Source: Maridesulfovibrio sp050916235 (lineage in GTDB: Bacteria; Desulfobacterota; Desulfovibrionia; Desulfovibrionales; Desulfovibrionaceae). Taken from it: 64,000 nt of DNA. Where the stretch lies: the NCBI RefSeq assembly GCF_050916235.1, contig NZ_CP104854.1:3968001-4032000 (forward strand), given 5' to 3'. A program made the position numbers and the translations under genes. The notes beneath the pieces were generated by a model that was given only the letters and a program-made list of their open reading frames with translations, did not search any database and was not told where the DNA came from. Positions 8,806 to 18,422 of the stretch are shown here, piece after piece; position 1 is the first letter of the stretch; every line of letters starts with the position of its first letter.

Positions 8806-9744
8806 TTGAAGCGCCTTATTGCTGCGATGATGACCGCGATGGTCCTTTTTTCTGCCCAGATCGGCAGTGCTGAAGAGAAAACTGTGGATGGCATCGTTGC
8901 CGTTGTTAATGGTGACATAATTACCATGTATGAACTGAACCTCAAGATGGCTCCGATTATGAAGCAGTTCAAGGGCAGGGAACTGTCCGCAGTGGAAGAA
9001 GAACAGATCAAGAAGATCAGGTCCCAGATTCTTGACCGCATGATCAATGACATGATCATTGATCAGGAAGCCACGAGACTCAAAATTGACGTAACTGCTC
9101 AGGATGTGGATGCTGAGATCAAGAGCATCAAGGAAAGCAGCAACCTGACTGATGAAGAGTTTGAGCAGCGCCTGGCTTTGCAGAAGACGAATCTGGATGA
9201 ACTCAAGGAAAAATTGAAGAGCGATATCCGCCAGCACAGGCTTTTGTCCTACAAGGTCAAAAGCAAGGTTGTTGTTACCGATGATGAGATCAAGGCCGCA
9301 TGGAATAGTACCCGTACTGCCGATGACAAGCAGGCAAAGAATGTTCATCTGAAGCTGATACTTTTCCCGGAAAACGTCTCCGCCGAACAGGTCAGGCAGC
9401 AGATTCTTGGCGGCGAGACCTCCTTTGAGGAAGCTGCGGACAAGTATACCGTTGGTCCCGGAGCTGGAAGCGGTGGAGACCTTGGTGTGCTTAAATGGGA
9501 TGATCTCGCCCAGACCTGGCATGATGCCCTGCAGGGACTTAAACCCGGCGGAGTAAGTGAACCGTTTGATGTTCAGTCTTCCAAGGCCTTACTTAAACTG
9601 GATTCATACGCTTCGGTGGAGCAGGAAGCATACGAGGAAAGCAAGGACAAAATTTTTGAAAAGCTTTACAGACAGAAACAGGATGATGTTTTTGCTGATT
9701 TCATAAAAAAGCTCAGAGAAAAAGCCGTTATTGAGCTTAAGTAG
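8806..9744 (+). CDS. surA: SurA-like periplasmic peptidyl-prolyl isomerase
   Basis: Outer-membrane protein chaperone with peptidyl-prolyl isomerase activity. The signal peptide MKRLIAAMMTAMVLFSAQIGSA is followed by the SurA N-domain beginning VDGIVAVVNGDIITMYEL. One parvulin (PPIC) domain lies at about residues 175-265, including GGETSFEEAADKYTVG and GGDLGVLKWDDL. At 312 residues it is shorter than E. coli SurA (428), which has two parvulin domains. The start is placed at TTG 8806, with GGGAG at 8794-8798. The longer frame from TTG 8773 would add residues in front of the signal peptide and has no ribosome binding site. It forms a tandem pair with the preceding lipoprotein. Confidence 0.88.
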   Translation: MKRLIAAMMTAMVLFSAQIGSAEEKTVDGIVAVVNGDIITMYELNLKMAPIMKQFKGRELSAVEEEQIKKIRSQILDRMINDMIIDQEATRLKIDVTAQDVDAEIKSIKESSNLTDEEFEQRLALQKTNLDELKEKLKSDIRQHRLLSYKVKSKVVVTDDEIKAAWNSTRTADDKQAKNVHLKLILFPENVSAEQVRQQILGGETSFEEAADKYTVGPGAGSGGDLGVLKWDDLAQTWHDALQGLKPGGVSEPFDVQSSKALLKLDSYASVEQEAYEESKDKIFEKLYRQKQDDVFADFIKKLREKAVIELK

Positions 9745-9861
9745 AATAATTCGGGGAGAACTGTAGCGGAGTCGGACACGAAAGCCTTCGGTGGACGTGT
9801 ATTTCGATCATTCGTCCGGGACCTTCCGGGCGTTCAGCCAGATTTATATCAAGAGGTTCTT

Positions 9862-10752
9862 ATGGATTTGAAAGAGCTTGGTTCCCGACTGAGAGCGGAA
9901 AGGCAAAGGCAGGGATTGACAATTGAGCAGGTTATGGAAATCACCAAGATCAGCCGAGTCAATATCAATGCACTTGAAAACGGTGATCATAAAGAGTTTC
10001 CCCATGCCGTATATGCCAAAGGATTTATAAAGAATTACGCCAAGGCTCTCGGGCTGAATGCAGAAGAAATCGGTGATGATTTTTCGAGATTTCTGGCAGC
10101 CTGCTCTGATGGAGAGGATATTTTTCAGGTAGAACAGCCGCAACAGGATACTTATGTTGATACCGGCAAAAAGGGTTCGCTTGGAATTATTTTGATTGTT
10201 GTTTTGTTGGCAGGGATTGTCGGTGGACTCGTTTATTATCTTCATGACAGTTCGCTGCTCGATTTCGGTAAAAAGGACTCGGCAACCGCAACGATAGTCT
10301 CCGAGAGTGAGTCTGGTAAGGCTCCTGTAGAACCTTCAGGGTCGGAAGAGAAAGCGTTGGAACCGGCTGCTGTAAAGGAAGCCGATCAGAATGAAGTACC
10401 TGCTCCTGCAGAACAGGAAGCAGCTTCCAAGGCTGAGGTTGAGCCTACTCCGGCAGCTCCTGAACAGGAACCTGCTCCTGTCGCAGAAGTTACTGTTCCT
10501 GCCGCAACCGGCAACGTTGTGGTTGTTACGGCTAAGCCCGGACAGGCCTGCTGGCTTGAAGTTGTTACTGATGGTACACGCAGTGAATACGTGTTGCAGG
10601 AAGGAGACACTCTGTCCTTGCCGTACAGCGAGAATCTGAAGCTCAAGCTTGGCAACGGCGGAGGGGTTGATGTTCTTTCCGATGGAAAGCCTTTTGAGTT
10701 TGACGCTTCTAAGGGGAAAGTCGTGAATCTTGAGTTTCCCGTTCGCCCTTAG
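9862..10752 (+). CDS. rodZ: RodZ-like cytoskeletal membrane protein
   Basis: 296 residues with the RodZ architecture. A cytoplasmic Cro/CI-type helix-turn-helix (about 5-65, LGSRLRAERQRQGLTIEQV) is followed by one membrane segment (about 106-127). Then comes a periplasmic Pro/Glu/Ala-rich linker (about 140-210) and a C-terminal beta domain of the DUF4115 type containing the CWLEVV signature. RodZ links the MreB actin-like filament to the rod-shape wall synthesis complex. A ribosome binding site AAGAGG precedes the ATG. MreB and the other rod genes are not in this window. Some family members are annotated only as helix-turn-helix proteins. Confidence 0.85.
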   Translation: MDLKELGSRLRAERQRQGLTIEQVMEITKISRVNINALENGDHKEFPHAVYAKGFIKNYAKALGLNAEEIGDDFSRFLAACSDGEDIFQVEQPQQDTYVDTGKKGSLGIILIVVLLAGIVGGLVYYLHDSSLLDFGKKDSATATIVSESESGKAPVEPSGSEEKALEPAAVKEADQNEVPAPAEQEAASKAEVEPTPAAPEQEPAPVAEVTVPAATGNVVVVTAKPGQACWLEVVTDGTRSEYVLQEGDTLSLPYSENLKLKLGNGGGVDVLSDGKPFEFDASKGKVVNLEFPVRP

Positions 10753-10923
10753 AAGTTAGTTGAATTAATTGCAAAGACAGGTTCTTGAAAAATGGTGAAA
10801 TGAAAGGATCGAAAACAGTGCGAAATCGAAGTGTAGTTTTCATTCGTAAGAAGATGAATTTTTCGAATCACTGATACAGAGCTCCGTTCTTCAATAACCT
10901 GTTAGGGATAATTTTTCCGGCAG

Positions 10924-11664
10924 ATGGAAGTCACAGAAAAGGTTGTAATACTCAGGACCGGAAAATTTAAGGAAAATGACCTTTGGGTCAAGTTTCTTTC
11001 GTCCGGCAGGGGCGTTCAGAATGCATTCGCCTTCGGCGGAAGCAGGAGCCGCAGGCGGTTCGGGGGTTGCTTTGAACCTTTTTCGCAGGTCCTGTTCAAG
11101 ATCGGGACAAACAGGGTTGGAACTTATCAGGTCCTTCAGGAAGGTAGCCTGATAAAGGCATATCCCGGAATAAGAAGCGACATTCGGAAAATCGGGCTGG
11201 CAGCAAATTGCCTTAAATTTGTTGAGGCAGCGGTGCTGGAACGCGAAGGCAGCCGGGGAGTTTTCGAACTTCTTACTGAAACGCTTGATGTTATCGAAGA
11301 GGCTGAGCCGGATGATTTTTTCCCGTTGTTCTTCAGGGCCAAGGTCGCTTTTGAGCAGGGATACAATCCGGACTTTACAATTTGCTCTCAATGCGGCAAA
11401 CCTCTGTTCAGTTCCCGTCCTGTTGTTTTTGACATTGAAAAGGGCGTAGTAGCCTGTCTTGACTGTGCCGATGGACACAGGGGGGACACAATCAGTGCCG
11501 GAACTGTGCGGACCTTGGCCTGGATTCAGGATACCGGACCTTCAAGCTGGACATCCCTGAAGCTGCCGGCTGAGATCCGGCAGGAATGTTTTTCGGTCAT
11601 GGACCGTTTCATGGCTTATCATCTAGGATTGGTCTGGGAAGGAAACGGTTACAGGAAGATATGA
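10924..11664 (+). CDS. recO: DNA repair protein RecO
   Basis: Recombination mediator that, with RecR, loads RecA on SSB-coated single-stranded DNA in the RecFOR pathway. The 246 residues comprise an N-terminal OB fold (about 1-80), a helical domain and a zinc finger formed by Cys154, Cys157, Cys178 and Cys181 (CSQCGKPLF and CLDC). The start has only a distant AGGGA, so the exact N-terminus is less certain. It lies between rodZ and glyQ, a neighbourhood I associate with Desulfovibrio. Confidence 0.93.
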   Translation: MEVTEKVVILRTGKFKENDLWVKFLSSGRGVQNAFAFGGSRSRRRFGGCFEPFSQVLFKIGTNRVGTYQVLQEGSLIKAYPGIRSDIRKIGLAANCLKFVEAAVLEREGSRGVFELLTETLDVIEEAEPDDFFPLFFRAKVAFEQGYNPDFTICSQCGKPLFSSRPVVFDIEKGVVACLDCADGHRGDTISAGTVRTLAWIQDTGPSSWTSLKLPAEIRQECFSVMDRFMAYHLGLVWEGNGYRKI

Positions 11665-11863
11665 ATTTTGCTCTGTCTGATGCTGGCAGAGATAGTTTAC
11701 AGGTCAATGTCTCAGCCGTTCAGGAGAAGACTCTGGAAGCTGAGCGTAAGTATCTGTATATTTTGTTCCCGAAGCGCACATTTTCCGGTTTTTATACAGC
11801 GCGAATAATTCGGAAAATGATTTGATAGATGGTTTTGTTTTTTTCTAGACGAGAGGAAAATAA

Positions 11864-12736
11864 ATGAATTTTCAAGATGTTATTCTTAAACTGCAGGACT
11901 TTTGGTCTGACTACGGATGCTGCATTGTACAGCCTCTTGATATTGAGGTCGGAGCGGGTACATTCAACCCCTCAACTTTTTTCCGGGTAATCGGCCCCGA
12001 ACCGTGGAATACCGCTTACGTTGAGCCTTCCCGCCGTCCCACTGACGGGCGTTACGGGGAAAACCCCAACCGTCTGCAGCACTATTTTCAGTTTCAGGTA
12101 ATCCTGAAGCCTTCACCGGACAACGTACAGGATCTCTATCTCAAGAGCCTTGAAGTTCTGGGCATTGATGCCAAAGAACACGATATCCGTTTTGTTGAGG
12201 ACGACTGGGAATCACCTACTCTGGGTGCCTGGGGGCTTGGTTGGGAAGTGTGGCTCAACGGTATGGAAGTAACCCAGTTCACTTATTTCCAGCAAGTCGG
12301 TGGAATTGACCTCAAGCCCGTATCCGTTGAGCTGACTTATGGTCTGGAACGTCTGTGCATGTACCTGCAGGGTGTAGAGTCCGTCTACGACCTTAAATGG
12401 AATGACAAAGTAACCTATGGTCAGATTTACCATCAGAATGAAGTTGAGCAGTCCAAGTACAACTTTGAACTGAGCGATGCCGCCATGTTGCTGGACCTTT
12501 TCAACAAGTATGAAGCGGAGAGTAAAAGGCTGTGCGAAGAAGGTCTGCCCCGTCCGGCATATGACTACTGCCTCAAGTGTTCTCACACCTTCAACCTTCT
12601 TGATGCCCGCGGAGCAATTTCTATCACCGAGCGCGCATCCTACATAGGCAGAGTCCGCAACCTCGCTTCCTCAGCCGCAAGGCTTTATGCTCAGGAACGT
12701 GAGGATATGAATTATCCCATGCTTAACAACGATTAA
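11864..12736 (+). CDS. glyQ: Glycyl-tRNA synthetase alpha subunit
   Basis: Catalytic subunit of the bacterial alpha2-beta2 glycyl-tRNA synthetase, which charges tRNA-Gly in the cytoplasm. The 290 residues are typical. The class II signature motifs are visible, such as RRPTDGRYGENPNRLQHYFQ and EVTQFTYFQQVGGIDLKPV. An AGAGGA ribosome binding site stands ahead of the ATG. It is followed after 15 bases by glyS and must be cotranscribed with it. Confidence 0.98.
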   Translation: MNFQDVILKLQDFWSDYGCCIVQPLDIEVGAGTFNPSTFFRVIGPEPWNTAYVEPSRRPTDGRYGENPNRLQHYFQFQVILKPSPDNVQDLYLKSLEVLGIDAKEHDIRFVEDDWESPTLGAWGLGWEVWLNGMEVTQFTYFQQVGGIDLKPVSVELTYGLERLCMYLQGVESVYDLKWNDKVTYGQIYHQNEVEQSKYNFELSDAAMLLDLFNKYEAESKRLCEEGLPRPAYDYCLKCSHTFNLLDARGAISITERASYIGRVRNLASSAARLYAQEREDMNYPMLNND

Positions 12737-12751
12737 AAAACGGATACTGAA

Positions 12752-14845
12752 ATGGCCGATTTTATACTCGAGATTGGAATTGAGGAGATGCCCGCCCGCT
12801 TTGTTCCCCGTCTGGGCATCGACATCAAGGATATATTCAGCAGCCTGCTTGCCGAAAACATGATCGATTTCGATCAGGTGGAAGCTTTTGCCACTCCGCG
12901 CAGGCTCACTGTTCACGTTAAGGATATGGCGCAGAAACAGCGCATGGTTGAGGAGGAAGTGTCCGGTCCTCCGGCAAGAATCGCTTATGATGCGAACGGC
13001 AATCCCACCAAGGCTCTTGAAGGTTTTGCCAAATCCCAGGGTATCGAACTTGACGCCATTTACAAGGTTGAAACCGACAAGGGCGAGTATCTTGCGGCGA
13101 AGAAAACCGTAGGCGGCGGGGATACCATTTCCATTCTGCCCGCACTGTGTGCCGATGCCATCAAGAAACTCAGCTTCCCAAAGAAGATGAAGTGGGGCGA
13201 TCTTGATTTTGCTTTCGGTCGTCCGCTACGCTGGATGCTCTGCCTTTACGGTTCTGACGTAGTCGAATTCGACATGGCCGGGCTTCTCTCCGGACGTATG
13301 ACCTACGGCCACCGCGTCATGGGTGCTGGACCGTGGGAAGTTGCTTCCGCCGACGATTATTTTTCCACCATCAAGGATAAATGTTCCGTTATCATTTCGC
13401 CTGTTGAACGAGGTGATTTCGTGCGTTCTGAAGGTGACAGGCTCGCTTCCGATCTTAACGGTTCGGTGGTCTGGAAGGATTACCTGCTGCAGGAAGTCAG
13501 CAACCTCGTAGAGTTGCCTGTGCCTATAATTGGTAACTTCGACAATTCTTTCCTTGAACTTCCTAAAGAAGTTCTGCTGACCAGCATGGAAAGTCACCAG
13601 AAGTGTTTCGGTATACAGAATGGAAACGGTGAACTGCTTCCGCACTTTCTGTGCACCCTGAACCTTGTTCCCACGGATGTGGAACTGGTTCGCAAGGGCT
13701 GGGAGAAAGTTCTCCGTGCCAGACTTGAAGATGCTCGTTTCTTCTGGAAGAATGACCTCAAGACCGATTTCGACACCTGGCTCGACAAACTTGATAACGT
13801 TGTATTCCTCGGTCCTTTGGGCTCAATGGGCGACAAGTCCCGCCGTATGGAAAGACTTGCAGCCCGTATCGCTGCCAAGGTTGACAGCTCTCTCCAGACC
13901 GAAATGGCCCGTGCCGGTCGTCTTGCCAAGGCCGACCTTGTTTCCGAAATGGTTTACGAGTTCGACAGCCTGCAGGGCATCATGGGCGGTATCTACGCCT
14001 CCAAGTGCGGAGAGGAAGACGTCATTTGCAAGGCGATTGCAGAGCAGTACCTTCCTGCCGGTCCGGAAACTCCGGTGCCCTCCACTCTTGGCGGTGCGAT
14101 TGTTTCCATGGCTGACAAGGCCGACACTCTCGTCGGCTGCTTCGGCCTTAACAAAATCCCCACTGGCGCAAACGATGCCTACGCGCTGCGGCGCGCCGCT
14201 CTGGGCATTGTGCGCATGATTATAGATTACGACTTGAGAATTGACATCATTGAACTCATGGAGATGGCCTTCAAAGGTTACTCCACTGACATCAAATGGA
14301 AACTCTCCAAGTCTGAAGTGATTGAGAAACTTGGTGAATTCATTGCCAGCCGACTCCGTGCATACTTCACTGGACAGGGCTTTGACACAAGGGTTGTTGA
14401 TGCAGCTCTCGGTGCCGGGTTCCGTGATGTTACCGCACTCAAGTCAAGGGTCGAGGCTCTGGCCGAATTTGCCAAGGCTGACGGTTTTGAACAGTCTGTT
14501 CTGACTTTCAAACGTGCAGCCAACATCATCAAGAAACAGGGAAGCGACGAAGGCGTCGAGCTTACCGGCGGTTTCGAAGCAGACCGTCTGGTTGAGCCGC
14601 AGGAAATCAAGCTTGCTGAAAAGCTCGATGAAACTGCAGACCGCTTCGAAGAACTCTGGAGTAATGGTGAATTCGCAAAACTGTTCGCAATCCTCGGCGA
14701 ACTGAGACCTTTTGTTGACGATTTCTTCGACAACGTCATGGTCATCTGCGAAGACAAGGGCCTCAGGATGAACCGCCTCAATTTGCTCAAGGCGCTCGTC
14801 GACAGGCTTTCCAGGCTGGCTGATTTTGGGGCTCTGCAGGTTTAA
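12752..14845 (+). CDS. glyS: Glycyl-tRNA synthetase beta subunit
   Basis: tRNA-recognising partner of GlyQ. The 697 residues are full length, starting MADFILEIGIEEMPARFVP, with the HD-like central domain and a C-terminal DALR-type anticodon-binding region (about 580-690). No strong Shine-Dalgarno sequence precedes the ATG, which suggests translational coupling to glyQ 15 bases upstream. The rpsT promoter begins about 75 bases after its stop codon. Confidence 0.98.
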   Translation: MADFILEIGIEEMPARFVPRLGIDIKDIFSSLLAENMIDFDQVEAFATPRRLTVHVKDMAQKQRMVEEEVSGPPARIAYDANGNPTKALEGFAKSQGIELDAIYKVETDKGEYLAAKKTVGGGDTISILPALCADAIKKLSFPKKMKWGDLDFAFGRPLRWMLCLYGSDVVEFDMAGLLSGRMTYGHRVMGAGPWEVASADDYFSTIKDKCSVIISPVERGDFVRSEGDRLASDLNGSVVWKDYLLQEVSNLVELPVPIIGNFDNSFLELPKEVLLTSMESHQKCFGIQNGNGELLPHFLCTLNLVPTDVELVRKGWEKVLRARLEDARFFWKNDLKTDFDTWLDKLDNVVFLGPLGSMGDKSRRMERLAARIAAKVDSSLQTEMARAGRLAKADLVSEMVYEFDSLQGIMGGIYASKCGEEDVICKAIAEQYLPAGPETPVPSTLGGAIVSMADKADTLVGCFGLNKIPTGANDAYALRRAALGIVRMIIDYDLRIDIIELMEMAFKGYSTDIKWKLSKSEVIEKLGEFIASRLRAYFTGQGFDTRVVDAALGAGFRDVTALKSRVEALAEFAKADGFEQSVLTFKRAANIIKKQGSDEGVELTGGFEADRLVEPQEIKLAEKLDETADRFEELWSNGEFAKLFAILGELRPFVDDFFDNVMVICEDKGLRMNRLNLLKALVDRLSRLADFGALQV

Positions 14846-14920
14846 TTCATCCTGCTTTGCTGCGCAGAGTATAAAAATGCATTTTTTGTGTTTTTTTGCG
14901 ATTAAAAATGTTATCCAGTC

Positions 14921-14949
14921 TTGACAGTTGTGGGTGTTCTTGGTTAAAG
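14921..14949 (+). promoter_or_regulatory. Candidate promoter for rpsT
   Basis: Perfect TTGACA (14921-14926), 17-base spacer, then TTAAAG (14944-14949), which matches the -10 consensus at only 3 of 6 positions. It lies about 75 bases upstream of rpsT in an AT-rich gap, after glyS. Confidence 0.5.
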
Positions 14950-15022
14950 ACACTCTTCGTTTGTACACAATCCCGTCTAAGCGGGTTAAAAAAATAGAAA
15001 TTTAATTTTAAGGAGAAATACC

Positions 15023-15286
15023 TTGGCGAATCATAAGTCCGCACTCAAAAGGCACCGTCAGAGCGTTAAGCGTAACGAACGTAACACCATGATGCGCACC
15101 CGCATCAAAAACGTTGTTAAAGAAGTTCGTGCAGCTGTTGAAGCTAACGATTCCGATCTCGCAGCATCCGCTCTGCGCAAGGCTACCTCTGTTCTCGACA
15201 GAGCAGCCACCAAAAAGGTTATCCACTCCCGTGCTGCTGCACGCCGGATTTCCCGCCTTCACGCAGCTGTCAACAAGATGGCTTAG
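15023..15286 (+). CDS. rpsT: Small ribosomal subunit protein bS20
   Basis: Primary 16S rRNA-binding protein of the 30S subunit. It has 87 residues, is very rich in Arg, Lys and Ala, and begins with the standard ANHKSALKRHRQ. It starts at TTG 15023 with an AAGGAG ribosome binding site. The non-ATG start fits the known pattern for rpsT, whose translation is autoregulated in E. coli. A strong terminator follows at 15323. Confidence 0.98.
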   Translation: MANHKSALKRHRQSVKRNERNTMMRTRIKNVVKEVRAAVEANDSDLAASALRKATSVLDRAATKKVIHSRAAARRISRLHAAVNKMA

Positions 15287-15322
15287 TGTCTTAAAAGATT
15301 AATTTTCTTTACAAGACGATCC

Positions 15323-15355
15323 AGCCCGTCGCATACTGCGACGGGCTTTTTTTGT
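15323..15355 (+). terminator. rpsT terminator
   Basis: Perfect 11-bp stem AGCCCGTCGCA / TGCGACGGGCT with a 3-base loop, followed by a run of seven T. Confidence 0.93.
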
Positions 15356-15560
15356 TTGTATGATTTTTTTGAAGGCGATTAAAAGGCCGTCGGATTTAGT
15401 AACTAAAGTATTATCCTGGCATCAGCACAGAGTGGTTTTTCAATCCAGAAGTGAGTGGCAATGTTGCCGGAATTCAGCTATCAAGTTATTAGCAACTGCT
15501 GATTTCAACTGCACTTTTCAATTCTTCTGTATCTGGTGTGTCGTGCACAAGGAGTAGCTT

Positions 15561-16925
15561 TTGAGGGTTATAATTGTAGGGGCCGGGGAAGTCGGGTTCA
15601 ACGTGGCCAGACGTCTTTCCGGGGAAAGCAAAGATGTTGTTGTAATTGATAAAAATGTACAGGCTCTCAGCAAGGTCTCAGACCAACTGGATGTTCAGAC
15701 AATACAGGGGTCCGGTGCGAGTCCTGAAATTCTGGAGAAAGCAGGGATCAGCGAAGCCGATATTCTGCTGGCTGTTACAGACAAGGATGAAATCAACCTG
15801 ATCGCCACTTTTCTTGCCAATCGTATTTCTCCTGACATCATCAAGCTGGCCCGCATTCGAAACGAGGATTACACTAAGTATTCCCACATGTTTTCCGAAG
15901 GCGACCTGCGTATTGACACCATCATCAACCCGGATGAAGAGGTTGTCGAGTCCATACTCAGGGTTATGAGTGTGCCAGGCGCCGTTGAAATCAATGACTT
16001 TGTCGGCGGTAAGGTCCGTCTGATCGGGGTAAAGCTTCCCGATGACAGCCCGTTGGCAGGGGTCACCCTCATGAACGTCCGTGAACATCTTGGCGATGTG
16101 GATGTTGTTATCGCCGCCCTTGTTCGTGATGACCGGCTGATTATCCCCGGTGGTCTGGATACTATTGAAAAGGGAGACATTGTATATTTCACCTGCATCC
16201 GAGATCAGCAGGATAAGCTGCTCAAACGTGCAGGAATCCTTTCCGATCCCATCCGCAAAGTGCTGATTGTCGGAGGAGGAAATGTCGGCTTCCTGCTTGC
16301 TCAGGCTCTGGACAAGATGAAATGCCATACCCGTCTGCTGGACCACGATCCTGATCGGTGTGCCGATCTTTCCGAAAAGCTGGACAGTGTCATCGTGCTT
16401 CATGGTGACGGAACCGATCAGGACCTCCTCAAGGAAGAGAATGTCGGGGAGCTGGATATGGTCATTTCCGTTACCGGGGATGAAGAGATGAACATTCTCT
16501 CCTGTCTGCTGGCCAAGAACCTTGGAGCTCGCAAGACCATTACCAGAATTAATAATTTTGCTTACATACCGCTAATTCAACCCATCGGCATCGATCATCT
16601 GGTCTGTCCGCGCCTTTCCGCCATCAACTCAATTCTTCATTTTGTAAGGCAGGGTAAGGTCATTTCCGCCGTTTCCATCAAAGGGGAGGAAGCGGAAGCT
16701 CTTGAAGCCATCGCTCAGGAAAATTCGGGTATTGTTGGCAAGCCCATTATGGATCTGAATCTTCCGAAGGGAACGCTGATTCTGTGTTTTCAGCGTGGTG
16801 ATGAAGTTATTATCCCCTCCGGTGTAACTGTTATAGAACCCAATGACCGGCTGCTGATCATCTCCACACACAAGAATATTCCCAAGATCGAGAAAGCCCT
16901 GACCACCAAGTTGGAGCTGTATTAA
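15561..16925 (+). CDS. trkA: Trk potassium uptake regulator TrkA
   Basis: Peripheral NAD-binding gating subunit of the Trk potassium channel. The 454 residues contain two RCK repeats. Each begins with a Rossmann glycine motif (VGAGEVG at about 6-12 and VGGGNVG near 235) and ends with a TrkA-C domain. It starts at TTG 15561, with AAGGAG six bases upstream. Its stop overlaps the trkH start by one base, so the two subunits are made from one transcript with coupled translation. Confidence 0.97.
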   Translation: MRVIIVGAGEVGFNVARRLSGESKDVVVIDKNVQALSKVSDQLDVQTIQGSGASPEILEKAGISEADILLAVTDKDEINLIATFLANRISPDIIKLARIRNEDYTKYSHMFSEGDLRIDTIINPDEEVVESILRVMSVPGAVEINDFVGGKVRLIGVKLPDDSPLAGVTLMNVREHLGDVDVVIAALVRDDRLIIPGGLDTIEKGDIVYFTCIRDQQDKLLKRAGILSDPIRKVLIVGGGNVGFLLAQALDKMKCHTRLLDHDPDRCADLSEKLDSVIVLHGDGTDQDLLKEENVGELDMVISVTGDEEMNILSCLLAKNLGARKTITRINNFAYIPLIQPIGIDHLVCPRLSAINSILHFVRQGKVISAVSIKGEEAEALEAIAQENSGIVGKPIMDLNLPKGTLILCFQRGDEVIIPSGVTVIEPNDRLLIISTHKNIPKIEKALTTKLELY

Positions 16926-18379
16926 TGCGTTGGAAAGTTGTTCTGCACATAATTGGAGCCCTGACTATCTGTGTGGGGCTTACTATGCTGTTTCCGCTTG
17001 GTTTCTCTCTTTATTATCAGGATGACGGGATCGTTCCCCTTATCGAATCCACCCTATTTACCACTGTTATCGGGTTGGCTCTATTCTTTGCATTCAGGGA
17101 TAGGGAAGGGAATAAGGGACTAAGTCATCGTGAAGGAATGGCGATCGTGGCTCTAGGCTGGGTTGCGGCCGGATTTTTCGGTAGCCTGCCATTCTATTTC
17201 GGGGAGGTTTTTCCCGGTTACGTTGACTGCTTTTTCGAGTCTCTTTCGGGCTTTACCACCACCGGTGCTTCGGTGATGACCGACATTGAACGTAATTCCA
17301 AAGGGATTCTGTTCTGGCGCAGCCTGACCCACTGGCTTGGAGGGATGGGGATAATCGTACTCTCGCTGGCTATCCTGCCTTTCCTGGGAGTAGGGGGCAT
17401 GCAGCTTTACAAGGCAGAAGTTCCCGGTCCTGTCCCGGATAAGCTTAAGCCGCGCATCAAGGATACCGCTCTGGTTCTTTGGAAGGTTTACGTCCTTTTT
17501 TCCGCTATTGAGGCCGGGCTGCTCATGCTGGGCGGAATGGATCTTTTCGATTCTCTGTGCCACACTTTCGGTACACTGGCTACCGGCGGTTTCTCCACCA
17601 AGAATTCATCTGTTGCCTACTTCCAGAGTGCTTATATCGATTACGTAATTACCGCATTCATGCTTATCGCGGCGGTTAATTTCAGCTTACATTACCAGAT
17701 GATCAAGGGCCGTCCGTTACTTATGTGGCGAGATCCGGAATTTCGCTTTTTTGGAGTGATAACTCTGGTGATTACAGCCGTGATTACCATTTCGGTGTAC
17801 TCGGCCACAGATTATGATTCTTTTTCCGATGCTTTCAGGTATACTTCTTTTCAGGTTGCCTCAATTATCAGTACGACCGGATTTGCCACTGCCGATTACG
17901 AAATCTGGCCTGCCGTGGCGCAGGGGCTGCTGCTTCTTTGCATGTTTCTGGGCGGGTGTGCTGGGTCTACAAGTGGAGGCATGAAGCACTTACGTATCAT
18001 GCTTCTTTTCAAGCAGGCGTATCAGGAAGTATTCCGTATTATTCATCCCCGTTCGGTAAACAGGGTCAAGCTGGGCAAGACTGTAGTTCAGCCGGAGACC
18101 ATGAACGATATTCTCGGATTCTGTGTGCTCTGGCTGGGTCTTTTTGTTCTCTGCGGACTGATCGTCGCCGCAACCGGAGTTGATGTGGTATCGTCCTTTG
18201 CGGCTTCTTTGGCCTGTATCGGAAACATAGGTCCCGGTATTGGAAGTGTAGGTCCTACTGATAACTATGCCCACATACCTGACATCGGGAAGTGGGCTCT
18301 GATCTTCAGCATGTTGCTGGGGCGGCTGGAAATATATACGGTTATTGTGCTTTGTGTTCCGGAGTTTTGGCGTAAGTAA
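16925..18379 (+). CDS. trkH: Trk potassium channel subunit TrkH
   Basis: Membrane pore of the Trk K+ uptake system. 484 residues with about ten hydrophobic segments. The four repeated selectivity-filter loops include SLSGFTTTGASV, FGTLATGGFSTKN and SIISTTGFATADY. The ATG overlaps the trkA stop codon by one base. Followed by a strong hairpin that also ends the convergent rsgA gene. Confidence 0.97.
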   Translation: MRWKVVLHIIGALTICVGLTMLFPLGFSLYYQDDGIVPLIESTLFTTVIGLALFFAFRDREGNKGLSHREGMAIVALGWVAAGFFGSLPFYFGEVFPGYVDCFFESLSGFTTTGASVMTDIERNSKGILFWRSLTHWLGGMGIIVLSLAILPFLGVGGMQLYKAEVPGPVPDKLKPRIKDTALVLWKVYVLFSAIEAGLLMLGGMDLFDSLCHTFGTLATGGFSTKNSSVAYFQSAYIDYVITAFMLIAAVNFSLHYQMIKGRPLLMWRDPEFRFFGVITLVITAVITISVYSATDYDSFSDAFRYTSFQVASIISTTGFATADYEIWPAVAQGLLLLCMFLGGCAGSTSGGMKHLRIMLLFKQAYQEVFRIIHPRSVNRVKLGKTVVQPETMNDILGFCVLWLGLFVLCGLIVAATGVDVVSSFAASLACIGNIGPGIGSVGPTDNYAHIPDIGKWALIFSMLLGRLEIYTVIVLCVPEFWRK

Positions 18380-18382
18380 AGA

Positions 18383-18422
18383 AAATCCGGCGGCTCTTAC
18401 AGGACCGCCGGATTTTTATTTT
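18383..18422. terminator. Bidirectional terminator trkH / rsgA
   Basis: AAATCCGGCGG (18383-18393) pairs perfectly with CCGCCGGATTT (18405-18415), followed by TTTATTTTTT on the plus strand. It sits between convergent genes; its T run touches the end of rsgA. Confidence 0.9.

Noticed and set aside
10867..10874. TTCGAATC resembling a tRNA T-loop before recO
   Set aside because: No paired T-stem, no acceptor or anticodon arm around it.
11661..11825. 54-codon frame whose ATG overlaps the recO stop codon (ATGA)
   Set aside because: Attractive overlap, but there is no ribosome binding site of its own and no recognisable domain. Most likely the leader of glyQ.
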